Assembly (NCBI RefSeq): GCF_003350345.1
Contig: NZ_QNVJ01000054.1
Coordinates: 62,001 to 126,000 of the forward strand
Source of the DNA: Alkalilacustris brevis
Lineage (GTDB): Bacteria > Pseudomonadota > Alphaproteobacteria > Rhodobacterales > Rhodobacteraceae
Direction: 5' to 3'
Length of the DNA: 64,000 nt
The notes under the pieces are model-generated. The model did no database searches. It was given only the letters and a program-made list of their open reading frames with translations, and had not been told where the DNA came from. Positions 23,199-32,492 of this stretch are shown here, in pieces; within the stretch, counting starts at the first letter, position 1, and the number at the start of each line of letters is the position of its first letter. The position numbers and the translations under genes are program-made.

Positions 23199-23268
23199 CG
23201 CCGAAGGCACCCGACACCGCCCGCAAGCGCCTGTCTTGCGGGCTTAGGCGCAACCGGGACAGGGCAGC

Positions 23269-24138
23269 TCAGGCCCGCACGAGTTTTTCGTAATCCTCGG
23301 CGATCTGGCGGGTCAGGTTGCCGACCTCGAAATTGTAATCGCCAATCTGCCCCACCGGTGTGACCTCGGCCGCGGTGCCGGTCAGCCAGCATTGCTGGAA
23401 GCTTTCCAACTCGCCCGGCTCGATATGGCGCTCATGCACCTTGATCTGCCGGTCATCCAGCAGGCCGATCACCGTCTGCCGGGTGATCCCGTTGAGGAAG
23501 CAGTCGGGCTTGGGCGTGTGCACCTCGCCATCCTTCACGAAGAAGATGTTGGCGCCCGTCGCCTCGGCCACATAGCCGCGATAGTCGAACATCATCGCGT
23601 CTGAGCAGCCCTTGGCTTCGGCGGCGTGTTTCGACATGGTGCAGATCATGTAGAGCCCGGCCGCCTTGGCCTGGCTGGGCGCGGTTTCGGGCGAGGGGCG
23701 CTTCCATTTCGAGATGTCGAGCTTCGCGCCGCGGGTCTTGGCGTCGCCGTAATAGGCGCCCCATTCCCAGGCGGCAATCGCCAGCCGCACCGGGTTGCGG
23801 GCCGAGGCCACGCCCATATCCTCGCCCGCGCCGCGCCAGGCCAGCGCGCGTACATAGGCGTCACTCAGCCCGCTGGCCTTCATCACCTCGGCCTTGGCCT
23901 CCTCGATCTGATCGACGGTCCAGGGGATCTCGAAATCGATCAGCCGGGCCGAGCGCTGGAGCCGCTCGGAGTGTTCGCGGCTCTTGAATATCTTGCCGCC
24001 ATAGGCGCGCTCGCCCTCGAAAACCGACGAGGCATAATGCAGTGCATGAGTCAGGATGTGGACATTTGCCTCGCGCCAGGGCAGCAGCTTGCCATCCATC
24101 CAGATATGTCCGTCGCGATCGTCGTAAGCTCCGGCCAT
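23269..24138 (-). CDS. ilvE: Branched-chain amino acid aminotransferase
   Basis: A 289-residue class IV PLP aminotransferase for the last step of valine, leucine and isoleucine synthesis. The typical alphaproteobacterial pattern is present: DGHIWMDGKLLPWREANVHI, LHYASSVFEGERAY, RALAWRGAGEDMG, then CFLNGITRQTVIGLL and the substrate-loop end CWLTGTAAEVTPVGQI. The catalytic Lys is expected in the ASQAKAAGLYMICTMSKHAA region. GGGAGG lies 5 nt before the ATG. It is divergent from petP with operator-like octamers between. It is distinct from the D-amino-acid enzyme at 3.4 kb. Confidence 0.93.
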   Translation of the reverse strand: MAGAYDDRDGHIWMDGKLLPWREANVHILTHALHYASSVFEGERAYGGKIFKSREHSERLQRSARLIDFEIPWTVDQIEEAKAEVMKASGLSDAYVRALAWRGAGEDMGVASARNPVRLAIAAWEWGAYYGDAKTRGAKLDISKWKRPSPETAPSQAKAAGLYMICTMSKHAAEAKGCSDAMMFDYRGYVAEATGANIFFVKDGEVHTPKPDCFLNGITRQTVIGLLDDRQIKVHERHIEPGELESFQQCWLTGTAAEVTPVGQIGDYNFEVGNLTRQIAEDYEKLVRA

Positions 24139-24170
24139 GGGCCCCTCCCGTTCGCGCCATGCGCGGTTGA

Positions 24171-24220
24171 TTGTGCAATGTTGCGCAAAATAGGTCCGGA
24201 CCGGGCATAATGTTGCGCAT
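24171..24220. promoter_or_regulatory. TTGNGCAA octamer array between ilvE and petP
   Basis: TTGTGCAA at 24171-24178 and TTGCGCAA at 24181-24188 are spaced exactly 10 bp apart, so they lie on the same face of the helix. A third partial copy, TTGCGCAT, is at 24213-24220. They sit in the 176-bp divergent region. The natural candidate binder is the MarR protein encoded next door (PetP), but this is inferred. Confidence 0.5.
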
Positions 24221-24314
24221 TTTCAGGAAAAGCGCTAGCAATTGATTCTTGGAAAGTCAACATAGCTGACTTAAAATCCCCCCTCAGCGAGACCCGGCAA
24301 TAACGGAGCGGCGC

Positions 24315-24824
24315 ATGACCGATACCGGCGGCCCCCCGGCAGGTGGCGAGAACCTCCTGTTCCTGACCGACGAGCAGCTTCGCAAGGGGATCGAAGCGAT
24401 GTTCTTCGCCTATCGCGGCTTCACCGCCGACCCCGACCGCATCCTTTCAGGTATGGATTACGGCCGCGCCCATCACCGGGCGCTGCATTTCATCAACCGG
24501 ATGCCGGGGACCACGGTGAACAACCTGCTCAATATTCTCGGGGTGACGAAGCAGTCGCTCAACCGGGTGCTGCGGCGCCTGATTGCCGATGGTCTGGTGG
24601 TCAGCCGGGTGGGACGGCGCGACAAGCGCGAGCGCCACCTCTACCTTTCCGAGAAGGGCGAAGCGCTGGAGCGTGAGCTTTCCAAGGCCCAGCGGGCTCG
24701 GATGCGCAAGGCGTACCGCGCCGCCGGCCCCGAGGCGGTGGCCGGGTTCCGCCAGGTGCTCGAGGCGATGATGGATGACGAGATCCGGCATCAGTATCTA
24801 TCGCTGCGGGAGGGGCGCTCATGA
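24315..24824 (+). CDS. petP: MarR-family regulator PetP
   Basis: A 169-residue winged-helix regulator of MarR type: helix-turn-helix in GTTVNNLLNILGVTKQSLNRVLRRLIADGLV, the wing in RRDKRERHLYLSEKG, and flanking dimerisation helices. The family partner in Rhodobacter capsulatus is petP, paired with petR, a pair required for synthesis of the cytochrome bc1 complex. The stop overlaps the petR start (ATGA), so the two are one unit. It is divergent from ilvE with an octamer array between them that may be its own operator. Symbol based on arrangement and family. Confidence 0.83.
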   Translation: MTDTGGPPAGGENLLFLTDEQLRKGIEAMFFAYRGFTADPDRILSGMDYGRAHHRALHFINRMPGTTVNNLLNILGVTKQSLNRVLRRLIADGLVVSRVGRRDKRERHLYLSEKGEALERELSKAQRARMRKAYRAAGPEAVAGFRQVLEAMMDDEIRHQYLSLREGRS

Positions 24825-25534
24825 GCACGGCAGCCGACCACGCCCCGCATATCCTGATCGTCGATGACGACGAACGCATCCGCACCCTGTTGCAGCGGTT
24901 TCTCAAGACGCGCGGCTATTGGGTAACGGCGGCGCGCGATGCCGCCCATGCGCGCCGGCTGCTGGCGGGGTTGGACTTCGACCTTGTCGTGCTGGATGTG
25001 ATGATGCCCGGCGAGGACGGGCTGAGCCTGACCCGCGCCCTGCGGCAGGAGCGTGACACCCCCGTGCTGCTGCTGACGGCGCGGGGCGAAACCGATGACC
25101 GGATCGCCGGGCTCGAGGCGGGCGCGGACGATTACCTGCCCAAGCCGTTCGACCCGAAAGAGCTGTTGCTGCGGATCAGTGCGATCCTGCGCCGTGTGCC
25201 GCAGGAAACGGTGCTGCCCAAGCTGCTTTACATGGGGGCCGTGCGCTATGACCTTGAACGAGGAGAATTGTGGCGGGGTGATGCGCCCGTGCGGCTGACC
25301 GTGACCGAGGCCGCGCTCATGCGGATACTTGCCGCCCGCCCGGGCGAGCCTGTCGCCCGCAGCGAACTGGTCGAGGAACTGGGCCGTGATCGCGGGCAAT
25401 TGGCCGGGCAGGCGCAGGAACGCGCGATCGATGTGCAGATCACCCGCCTGCGCCGCAAGCTGGAGACCGACCCGAAACAGCCGCGCTATCTGCAGACGGT
25501 GCGTGGTGAAGGCTACATGCTGGTCACCGACTGA
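24821..25534 (+). CDS. petR: OmpR-family response regulator PetR
   Basis: A 237-residue two-domain response regulator. The receiver domain (about 1-120) has the acidic pair in ILIVDDDERIR, the phospho-acceptor Asp in VVLDVMMPGEDG, the Thr in LLLTARGETDD and the Lys in YLPKPFDPKELL. The OmpR/PhoB winged helix at about 135-235 includes AQERAIDVQITRLRRKLE and YLQTVRGEGYMLV. In R. capsulatus PetR is needed for photosynthetic and respiratory growth through the bc1 complex. No sensor kinase gene is adjacent, so it is an orphan by context here. Confidence 0.9.
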   Translation: MSTAADHAPHILIVDDDERIRTLLQRFLKTRGYWVTAARDAAHARRLLAGLDFDLVVLDVMMPGEDGLSLTRALRQERDTPVLLLTARGETDDRIAGLEAGADDYLPKPFDPKELLLRISAILRRVPQETVLPKLLYMGAVRYDLERGELWRGDAPVRLTVTEAALMRILAARPGEPVARSELVEELGRDRGQLAGQAQERAIDVQITRLRRKLETDPKQPRYLQTVRGEGYMLVTD

Positions 25535-25596
25535 GGGCCCCTCGCGTCTGGCGGGCGGGCCTTGCCGATCTGCCGGCCGCGCTTTAGCGTGCCGCC

Positions 25597-26532
25597 ATGA
25601 CGACGCTTCTGATCACCAGCCCCGAAAGCCGCCGCCACCAGACCCCGCCGGGCCACCCCGAGTGCGTGGCGCGGATCGAGGCGGTCGAGGCCGCGCTTGA
25701 TGCGCCGGAATTCGCGGCACTTGCCCGTGAAACCGCACCGCTGGCGCCCGAGGCGGAAATCCTGCGTTGTCACCCGGCAAGCTATATCGCCGCGTTGCAC
25801 GAGGCGACCCCGGAGTCAGGCATTGTGGCGCTGGATGCCGACACGCACATGAGCCCCGCCTCGTTCGATGCGGCGCTGGCGGCTGCGGGGGCGGCGGTGC
25901 GGGCTGTCGATGCCGTGATCGAAGGCCGCGCGCGAAACGCGTTTTGCGCCACGCGCCCGCCGGGCCACCATGCCGAGGCCGCGCGCCCGATGGGGTTCTG
26001 CCTGTTCGGCAATGCGGCCATCGCGGCGAAGCATGCGCTCGATCATCACGGGCTGGTGCGTGTCGCGGTGGTGGATTTCGACGTTCATCACGGCAATGGC
26101 ACCCAGGCGCTCTTGTGGGACGAGCCGCGCGTGCGCTTCGCCTCGTCGCACCAGATGCCGCTCTGGCCCGGAAGCGGGCATGCGGATGAGCGCGGCGCAC
26201 ATGACAACATTCGCAACCTGCCCTTGCAGCCGGGCACTGGCGGCACCGGCTTCCGCGAGCTGTGGGAGGCTGATGCGCTGCCCTGGCTTGATGCTTTCGC
26301 GCCCGAGCTGGTGATCGTATCCGCTGGGTTTGACGCGCATCACGCCGATCCGCTGGCCCAGCTTGAGCTGGACGAGCAGGATTTCGCTTGGATCACCCGT
26401 AGGTTGAGCGATCTGGCGGTGCGCCATGCAAAAGGACGGCTGGTCTCGGTGCTTGAGGGGGGGTATGATGTGGACGCGCTGGCACAGTCGGTTGCCGCGC
26501 ATGTCCGGGTGTTGATGGAGCACGACGCATGA
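25597..26532 (+). CDS. Histone-deacetylase-family (AcuC/HDAC-like) amidohydrolase
   Basis: A 311-residue arginase/deacetylase-fold zinc enzyme. Zinc ligands are visible in VDFDVHHGNGTQALLW (Asp and His) and in VSAGFDAHHADPLAQL (Asp), the active-site tandem His is in ATRPPGHHAEAARPMGFCLFGNAA, and a Tyr is at LEGGYDVDALA. Bacterial members remove acetyl groups from lysines (for example acetyl-CoA synthetase) or from acetylpolyamines. Its stop overlaps the xseB start by 4 nt (ATGA), so it is the first gene of the xseB-ispA-dxs run. Substrate unknown. Confidence 0.9.
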   Translation: MTTLLITSPESRRHQTPPGHPECVARIEAVEAALDAPEFAALARETAPLAPEAEILRCHPASYIAALHEATPESGIVALDADTHMSPASFDAALAAAGAAVRAVDAVIEGRARNAFCATRPPGHHAEAARPMGFCLFGNAAIAAKHALDHHGLVRVAVVDFDVHHGNGTQALLWDEPRVRFASSHQMPLWPGSGHADERGAHDNIRNLPLQPGTGGTGFRELWEADALPWLDAFAPELVIVSAGFDAHHADPLAQLELDEQDFAWITRRLSDLAVRHAKGRLVSVLEGGYDVDALAQSVAAHVRVLMEHDA

Positions 26533-26771
26533 CCGAGAAGCCCCTTGCCGAGATGAGTTTCGAAGAGGCCATGACCGAGCTCGAGCAGGTCGTGGCCCGG
26601 CTTGAGCAGGGCGAGGTCGCGCTCGAGGAATCGATTGCGCTTTACGAGCGGGGGGCGAAACTGCGCGCCCATTGCGATGCCAAGCTGCGCGATGCGCAGG
26701 AAAAGGTCGAGAAGATCCGCCTGGGCGATAACGGCGTGCCGGCCGGAACTGGCCCGCTCGAGGCAGAATGA
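26529..26771 (+). CDS. xseB: Exodeoxyribonuclease VII small subunit
   Basis: An 80-residue protein typical of XseB, the helical small subunit that pairs with XseA to degrade single-stranded DNA. MSFEEAMTELEQVVARLEQGEV and LEESIALYERGAKLRAHCD are the family signature. It overlaps the deacetylase gene upstream and ispA downstream by 4 nt each. The xseB-ispA arrangement is widespread in proteobacteria. xseA is elsewhere. Confidence 0.94.
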   Translation: MTEKPLAEMSFEEAMTELEQVVARLEQGEVALEESIALYERGAKLRAHCDAKLRDAQEKVEKIRLGDNGVPAGTGPLEAE

Positions 26772-27640
26772 GCTTTGCCAAGGCCCTCGATACGTGGGGG
26801 CATCCGATCGAGGCACGGTTGCTCGAGGCGATCGCCACACAGCCGGCAAGCGATATCCGCGATGCAATGGCCCATGCAGTGGTGGGCGGCAAGCGGCTGC
26901 GCGGCATTCTGGTGATCGAAGGTGCGGCGCTGCACGGCATTCCCGCCGGGCAGGCCGTCCATGCCGCCGCCGCGATCGAGGCGATGCACGCCTGTTCGCT
27001 GGTGCATGACGATCTGCCCGCGATGGATGATGACGACATGCGCCGCGGCCGCCCGACCGTGCATGTCAAATGGGACGAGGCCACTGCCGTGCTGACGGGT
27101 GACGCGCTGCAGACGCTGGCCTTCGAAATCCTCTCCTGTCCCGCATGCGCCCCCGAACCCGAGCGCCGCATGGATCTGGTCGCCGCACTCGCCAAGGCGG
27201 CGGGCGCGGCGGGGATGGTGCTGGGGCAGGCGCTCGATCTGGCAGCCGAGCGCGCTGAAACGCCGCTGACGCTGGAACAGATCACGCGGCTGCAGGCCGG
27301 CAAGACCGGCGCGCTGATCGGCTGGGCGGGAACCGCGGGCGCGCGGCTGGCCGGGGCCGACCCTGCACCGCTTGCGCATTTTTCTGGTGCGCTGGGCCTT
27401 GCCTTTCAGATCGCCGACGACATCCTTGACGTGGAGGGAGACCCCGCCAAGGCGGGCAAGCGCCTGCGCAAGGATGCCACTGCGGGCAAGGCAACCTTTG
27501 TCAGCCTGCTGGGGCTGGAAGGCGCACGCCAGCGTGCCGCCGAACTGGTGGCCGAGGCCGAGGCCGCGCTTGCGCCTTATGGCGCGCAGGCGGAAACCTT
27601 GCGGGGCATTGCACGCTTCGTTATCTCCCGCGAAAATTGA
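26768..27640 (+). CDS. ispA: Polyprenyl (farnesyl/geranylgeranyl) diphosphate synthase
   Basis: A 290-residue trans-isoprenyl diphosphate synthase that condenses isopentenyl diphosphate with allylic diphosphates to C15 (or C20). The first aspartate-rich motif is in LVHDDLPAMDDDDMRRGRPTVH and the second in FQIADDILDVEGDP. Also present are the basic motif GGKRLRG and the Lys-Thr region AGKTGALIGWA. It lies between xseB (4-nt overlap) and dxs (48 bp), linking the supply of isoprenoid precursors for quinones and carotenoids. Chain length is not determined by eye. Confidence 0.93.
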   Translation: MSFAKALDTWGHPIEARLLEAIATQPASDIRDAMAHAVVGGKRLRGILVIEGAALHGIPAGQAVHAAAAIEAMHACSLVHDDLPAMDDDDMRRGRPTVHVKWDEATAVLTGDALQTLAFEILSCPACAPEPERRMDLVAALAKAAGAAGMVLGQALDLAAERAETPLTLEQITRLQAGKTGALIGWAGTAGARLAGADPAPLAHFSGALGLAFQIADDILDVEGDPAKAGKRLRKDATAGKATFVSLLGLEGARQRAAELVAEAEAALAPYGAQAETLRGIARFVISREN

Positions 27641-27688
27641 AACGCCCGCAGCCGGCATGATGGCCGGCTGGGCGGAGGAGCCAGGGCC

Positions 27689-29617
27689 ATGAGTGACAGA
27701 CCGGACACGCCGCTGCTCGACAAGGTCAGAACCCCGGCCGACATGAAGGATCTGTCCGACCGGCAGTTGCACCAGCTTGCCGACGAGCTGCGCGCCGAGA
27801 CAATCAGCGCTGTGTCGGAAACCGGCGGGCACCTGGGCGCGGGGCTGGGCGTGATCGAGTTGACCGTGGCGCTGCATGCAGTGTTCGACGCGCCGCGTGA
27901 CAAGATCATCTGGGATGTCAGCCACCAGAGCTATCCGCACAAGATCCTGACCGGCCGGCGCGACCGCATCCGCACCCTGCGCCAGCAGGGAGGGCTTTCG
28001 GGTTTCACCAAGCGCAGCGAGTCGCCCTATGACCCGTTCGGCGCGGCGCATAGCTCGACCTCGATCTCGGCGGCGCTGGGCTTTGCGGTGGCGCGCGATT
28101 TGGGCGGCGCACCCGAACACGGGCTGGGCGACGCCATCGCGGTGATCGGCGACGGCGCCCTGAGCGCCGGCATGGCCTATGAGGCGATGAACAACGCAGG
28201 CTTCCTGCGCAAGCGGCTGATTGTGATCCTCAACGACAACGAAATGTCCATCGCCCCGCCGGTGGGCGCAATGTCATCCTATCTGTCGCGCCTTTACGCG
28301 GGCGCCCCGTTCCAGGATCTGCGCGCTGCGGCCAAGGGCGCGCTGGGCCTCTTGCCGCCGCCGTTTCAGGAAGGTGCCAAGCGTGCGCGCGAGCTGTTCA
28401 AGCACATGACGGTAGGCGGCACCCTGTTCGAGGAGCTGGGCTTTCGCTATCTCGGCCCCATCGACGGGCATGACATGGATCAGCTTCTGCCGATCCTGCG
28501 CATGGTGAAAGAGCGCGCAACCGGGCCAGTGCTGATTCATGCCATCACCCAAAAGGGCAAGGGCTATCGCCCCGCCGAGGGCGCGCCGGATCGCGGCCAT
28601 GCCACGGCAAAGTTCGATGTGGTCACCGGCAAGCAGAAAAAGGCACCCTCGAACGCGCCCGCTTACACCGGTGTCTTCGCCCGCAGCCTGCTTGCGCAGG
28701 CCGAGCGCGACGAAAAGATCGTCGCGGTCACCGCCGCGATGCCCGATGGCACCGGGCTGAACCTTTTTGCCGAACGGTTCCCGCGCCGCTGTTTCGATGT
28801 GGGCATTGCCGAACAGCACGCCGTGACCTTCAGCGCAGGGATGGCCGCCGGGGGCCTGCGGCCCTTCTGCGCGCTTTACTCGACATTCCTGCAGCGCGGC
28901 TATGACCAGGTGGTGCATGACGTTGCGATCCAGCGCCTGCCGGTTCGCTTTGCCATTGATCGGGCCGGCCTGGTCGGGGCCGACGGGGCGACCCATGCGG
29001 GCAGCTTCGATGTGGCCTTTCTGGCCAATCTGCCCGGTTTTGTGGTCATGGCCGCCGCCGACGAGGCCGAGCTTGTGCACATGGTCGCCACCGCCGCCGC
29101 GCATGACACGGGCCCGATTGCCTTTCGCTTTCCGCGGGGCGAGGGCGTGGGCGTCGAGATGCCCGAGCGTGGCGTGCCGCTCGAGATCGGCAAGGGCCGG
29201 ATGATCCGCGAGGGCAAGCGCGTGGCGATCCTGTCTTTTGGCGCGCGGCTGGCCGAGGTGCAGGCCGCCTGCGAGCGGCTGCAGGCGCGCGGCATCTCGC
29301 CCAGCGTGGCGGATGCGCGTTTCGCCAAGCCGCTGGACCGCGACCTGATCCTGCGTCTGGCTTCCGATCACGAGGCTCTGATCACCATCGAAGAGGGCGC
29401 GATTGGCGGTTTCGGCAGCCATGTCGCGCAGCTTCTGGCCGACGAGGGTGTGTTTGACGTGGGGCTGAAATTCCGCTCGGTGGTGCTGCCTGACGAATTC
29501 ATCGACCAGGCCAACCCGCGCGACATGTATGCGGTGGCCGCGATGAACGCCGAAGACATTGAGCGCCGCGTGCTGTCGGTGCTGGGTGTGGCTGACATGG
29601 GCGCGCGGCGGGCGTAA
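27689..29617 (+). CDS. dxs: 1-Deoxy-D-xylulose-5-phosphate synthase
   Basis: A 642-residue thiamine-diphosphate enzyme that joins pyruvate and glyceraldehyde 3-phosphate, the first step of the MEP isoprenoid pathway. The ThDP motif is [15 protein letters not shown] through [13 protein letters not shown]. The active-site His is in [13 protein letters not shown], and the glutamate that activates ThDP is in [17 protein letters not shown]. The C-terminal transketolase domain includes [11 protein letters not shown] and [12 protein letters not shown]. The start at 27689 follows GGAGG (27675-27679). It is the last gene of the xseB-ispA-dxs run and converges on maeB. Confidence 0.97.
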   Translation: MSDRPDTPLLDKVRTPADMKDLSDRQLHQLADELRAETISAVSETGGHLGAGLGVIELTVALHAVFDAPRDKIIWDVSHQSYPHKILTGRRDRIRTLRQQGGLSGFTKRSESPYDPFGAAHSSTSISAALGFAVARDLGGAPEHGLGDAIAVIGDGALSAGMAYEAMNNAGFLRKRLIVILNDNEMSIAPPVGAMSSYLSRLYAGAPFQDLRAAAKGALGLLPPPFQEGAKRARELFKHMTVGGTLFEELGFRYLGPIDGHDMDQLLPILRMVKERATGPVLIHAITQKGKGYRPAEGAPDRGHATAKFDVVTGKQKKAPSNAPAYTGVFARSLLAQAERDEKIVAVTAAMPDGTGLNLFAERFPRRCFDVGIAEQHAVTFSAGMAAGGLRPFCALYSTFLQRGYDQVVHDVAIQRLPVRFAIDRAGLVGADGATHAGSFDVAFLANLPGFVVMAAADEAELVHMVATAAAHDTGPIAFRFPRGEGVGVEMPERGVPLEIGKGRMIREGKRVAILSFGARLAEVQAACERLQARGISPSVADARFAKPLDRDLILRLASDHEALITIEEGAIGGFGSHVAQLLADEGVFDVGLKFRSVVLPDEFIDQANPRDMYAVAAMNAEDIERRVLSVLGVADMGARRA

Positions 29618-29661
29618 CGGCGCGCGCCCCAACCGCCGGGGCCGCGCCGCAGGCTGTGGGG

Positions 29662-31941
29662 TCAGCCGTAATGCGCCACCGGGGTGCCGGCGATGGCCGA
29701 CATGTTCAGCAGCCCGCGCGGGGTGATCGAGGGGGTGACCACATGGGCGCGGTTGCCCATCCCCATCAGGATCGGCCCGACCTCGAGCCCCCCGGCGCGC
29801 ATTTTCAGCATGTTGCGGATGCCGCTTGCCGTGTCTGCGCTGGCGAAGACCAGCACATTGGCCGCGCCGCCGAAGCGCGAATGCGGAAAGATCCGCGCGC
29901 GCAAATCGGGGTCGAGCGCGGCATCGACCGACATTTCGCCCTCATAGTCGAAATCGGGCGAATTGGCATCGAGGATCGCCATGGCCTCGCGCATCCGGCG
30001 CCCCGACTCGGTATCGAGATTGCCGAACTGCGAATGCGAACACAGCGCCACCTTGGGCACGACCCCGAAACGCTTGGCATGACGGGCCGCGCCGATGGCT
30101 GTTTCGGCGATCTGCAGCGGTGTCGGCTCGGGGTGGACCTGGGTGTCGGCCAGGAAAAGGTTGCCTTCGGATTGCAGGATCAGGCTGAGCGCGCCCACCG
30201 GGCGCAGCTTTTCGGTGGTCAGGAGTTGGGTGACATATTTCAGATGCCACAGGAACTGCCCGAAAGTGCCGCAGATCAGGCTGTCGGCTTCGCCGCGATG
30301 CACCATCACGGCGCCGATGGCGGTGGTGTTGGTGCGCATGACCGCGCGGGCGATGTCGGGGGTGACGCCGCGGCGCTCCATCAACTGGTGGTAGGTCTCC
30401 CAGTAGTCGCGATAGCGCGGATCGTCCTCGGGGTTGACCAGTTCGAAATCGCGGTTCGGGCGGATCGGCAGCCCCGCGCGCTCGCAGCGTGTGGCGACGA
30501 CGTCGGGGCGCCCGATCAGGATCGGGACTTCGGTGGTTTCCTCGAGGATCGCATTGGCCGCGCGCAGGACGCGCTCGTCCTCGCCCTCGGCAAAGACGAT
30601 GCGGCGGCTGGCCTGCCGTGCGGCGTCGAATACCGGGCGCATGATCAGCGCGGTGCGGAACACGGATGCGTCCAGCTTGCTGCGATACTGTTCCAAGTTT
30701 TCGATCGGCCGGGCCGCCACGCCCGACTCCATTGCCGCCTGGGCGACGGCAGTGGCCACCACCCCCATCAGCCGCGGGTCAAACGCCTTGGGGATCAGGT
30801 AATCGGGGCCGAAGGTCATCGCCTCGCCCTGATAGGCTGCGGCGGCCTCGGCGCTGGTGGCGCTGCGGGCAAGCTGGGCGATCCCGTCGATGCAGGCCAG
30901 TTGCATCGCGTCATTGATTTCGGACGCGCCGACATCGAGCGCGCCGCGAAAGATGAACGGAAAGCACAGCACATTATTGACCTGGTTGGGAAAATCCGAC
31001 CGCCCCGTGGCGATGATCGCATCGGGCGCCACGCTGCGTGCCAGGTCGGGCATGATCTCGGGCGCGGGGTTGGCCAGGGCAAAGATGATCGGCTGCGCGT
31101 TCATGCGCTTGACCATCTCGGGGGTCAGCACATTGGGCCCGGACAGGCCGAGGAACAGGTCGGCCCCGTCGATCACCTCGTCGAGGTCGCGCTTGTCGCT
31201 GGCTTGCGCATAGGCGGCCTTTTGCGGATTCATGTCGATCTCGCGGCCCTCGTGGACCAGTCCGTGAATGTCGCACAGCCAGACGTTCTCGCGCTGCACG
31301 CCCAGCTTGAGCAGCATGTTCAGGCAGGCAATGCCCGCCGCGCCGCCGCCGGTCGAGACGATCTTGATATCCTCGAACCGCTTGCCGGCGACATGCAGCG
31401 CGTTGGTCGCCGCCGCTCCCACGACGATGGCGGTGCCGTGCTGGTCGTCGTGAAAGACGGGGATGTTCATGCGCTCGCGGCAGATGCGCTCGACGATGAA
31501 GCAGTCGGGCGCCTTGATGTCTTCCAGGTTGATGGCGCCGAAGGTGGGCTCGAGCGCGCAGATGATCTCGGCCAATTTCTCGGGGTCGGATTCCTCCAGT
31601 TCGATGTCGAAGCAGTCGATATTGGCAAAGCGCTTGAACAGCACCGCCTTGCCTTCCATCACTGGTTTGGACGCCAGTCCGCCGATATTGCCAAGCCCCA
31701 GCACCGCCGAGCCGTTCGACACCACCCCCACAAGGTTGCCGCGCGAGGTAAAGCGCGCCGCGTTGGCGGGGTCGGCCTTGATTTCGAGGCAGGCTTCGGC
31801 AACGCCGGGGGAATAGGCCCGCGCCAGGTCGCGACCGGTGGCCAGCGGCTTGGTTGCGCGGACCTCCAGCTTGCCGGGGCGGGGAAATTCGTGATAATCG
31901 AGCGCGAGTTGTCGTGCCGTTTCCTGCCTTGCATCGCTCAT
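29662..31941 (-). CDS. maeB: NADP-dependent malic enzyme (MaeB type) with C-terminal phosphotransacetylase-like domain
   Basis: A 759-residue two-domain protein. The N-terminal malic enzyme (about 1-430) decarboxylates malate to pyruvate and makes NADPH. It shows the catalytic region [20 protein letters not shown], substrate Lys in [20 protein letters not shown], metal Glu/Asp in [13 protein letters not shown] and the Rossmann loop [16 protein letters not shown]. The C-terminal part (about 435-759) resembles phosphate acetyltransferase ([19 protein letters not shown]), in MaeB a regulatory domain that senses acetyl-CoA. The start at 31941 has AAGGGGGA upstream; a longer frame is not conserved-looking. 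It is divergent from cdd. Confidence 0.94.
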   Translation of the reverse strand: MSDARQETARQLALDYHEFPRPGKLEVRATKPLATGRDLARAYSPGVAEACLEIKADPANAARFTSRGNLVGVVSNGSAVLGLGNIGGLASKPVMEGKAVLFKRFANIDCFDIELEESDPEKLAEIICALEPTFGAINLEDIKAPDCFIVERICRERMNIPVFHDDQHGTAIVVGAAATNALHVAGKRFEDIKIVSTGGGAAGIACLNMLLKLGVQRENVWLCDIHGLVHEGREIDMNPQKAAYAQASDKRDLDEVIDGADLFLGLSGPNVLTPEMVKRMNAQPIIFALANPAPEIMPDLARSVAPDAIIATGRSDFPNQVNNVLCFPFIFRGALDVGASEINDAMQLACIDGIAQLARSATSAEAAAAYQGEAMTFGPDYLIPKAFDPRLMGVVATAVAQAAMESGVAARPIENLEQYRSKLDASVFRTALIMRPVFDAARQASRRIVFAEGEDERVLRAANAILEETTEVPILIGRPDVVATRCERAGLPIRPNRDFELVNPEDDPRYRDYWETYHQLMERRGVTPDIARAVMRTNTTAIGAVMVHRGEADSLICGTFGQFLWHLKYVTQLLTTEKLRPVGALSLILQSEGNLFLADTQVHPEPTPLQIAETAIGAARHAKRFGVVPKVALCSHSQFGNLDTESGRRMREAMAILDANSPDFDYEGEMSVDAALDPDLRARIFPHSRFGGAANVLVFASADTASGIRNMLKMRAGGLEVGPILMGMGNRAHVVTPSITPRGLLNMSAIAGTPVAHYG

Positions 31942-32060
31942 TTTCGTGTCCCCCTTGATCTGTCGATCCGGTCTTAGCCCATCGCGGCATGGCGTGAAAT
32001 AGCTTCGCGTGCCGGATTGGCCCCATGAGTGGCGCGCCGGCTTGAAACCGGCGATGTCAC

Positions 32061-32076
32061 AGCGCAAGGTTGCGCT
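32061..32076. promoter_or_regulatory. Inverted repeat just before cdd
   Basis: AGCGCAA-GG-TTGCGCT is a perfect 7-bp inverted repeat ending 22 nt before the cdd ATG at 32099, in the maeB/cdd divergent region (157 bp). It could be an operator or an mRNA hairpin over the leader of the nucleoside operon. Confidence 0.4.
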
Positions 32077-32098
32077 GCAACAACCGAAGGCTCGCCTC

Positions 32099-32491
32099 AT
32101 GTCGCTATTGGATGCCGCCCGCGCGGTCAGGGATCTGGCCCATGCGCCTTATTCCGGCTTTCCCGTCGGGGCGGCGCTGCGCAGCGAAAGCGGTGCAGTC
32201 TTTGTGGGCTGCAATGTCGAGAATGTCGCCTCGCCCGAGGGCACCTGTGCCGAAACCGGCGCAATCACCGCCATGGTCGCGGCGGGACAGCGCCGGATCC
32301 TTGAGATCTGCATCATCGCCGACAGCCCTGTGCCGATCACGCCCTGCGGCGGCTGCCGCCAGCGCATTGCCGAATTTGCCGGGCCGGACACGCCCGTTAT
32401 CATGGCCACCCTGAGCGGCCAGATCGAACGGGCCACGCTGGGCGAGTTGCTGCCAGGCGCGTTCTCGCCCCGCCATCGCGGGCGCGGCTGA
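32099..32491 (+). CDS. cdd: Cytidine deaminase
   Basis: A 130-residue homotetrameric-type zinc enzyme that converts cytidine and deoxycytidine to uridine forms. Catalytic elements are in GCNVENVASPEGTCAETGAI (Asn/Glu ribose contacts and Cys-Ala-Glu with zinc Cys and the proton-shuttling Glu) and PCGGCRQRI (two zinc cysteines). The residue after Cys-Ala-Glu is Thr where Arg is common, and some CDAs share this variation. The start at 32099 gives the usual length. It is the first gene of cdd-deoB-add-upp with 1 nt before deoB. Confidence 0.92.
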   Translation: MSLLDAARAVRDLAHAPYSGFPVGAALRSESGAVFVGCNVENVASPEGTCAETGAITAMVAAGQRRILEICIIADSPVPITPCGGCRQRIAEFAGPDTPVIMATLSGQIERATLGELLPGAFSPRHRGRG

Positions 32492-32492
32492 G

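Noticed and set aside
29656-31977. 773-codon plus-strand frame opposite maeB
   Set aside because: It is the antisense of a clear malic enzyme, has no ribosome site and its composition (His/Gln/Gly-rich) is typical of shadow frames.
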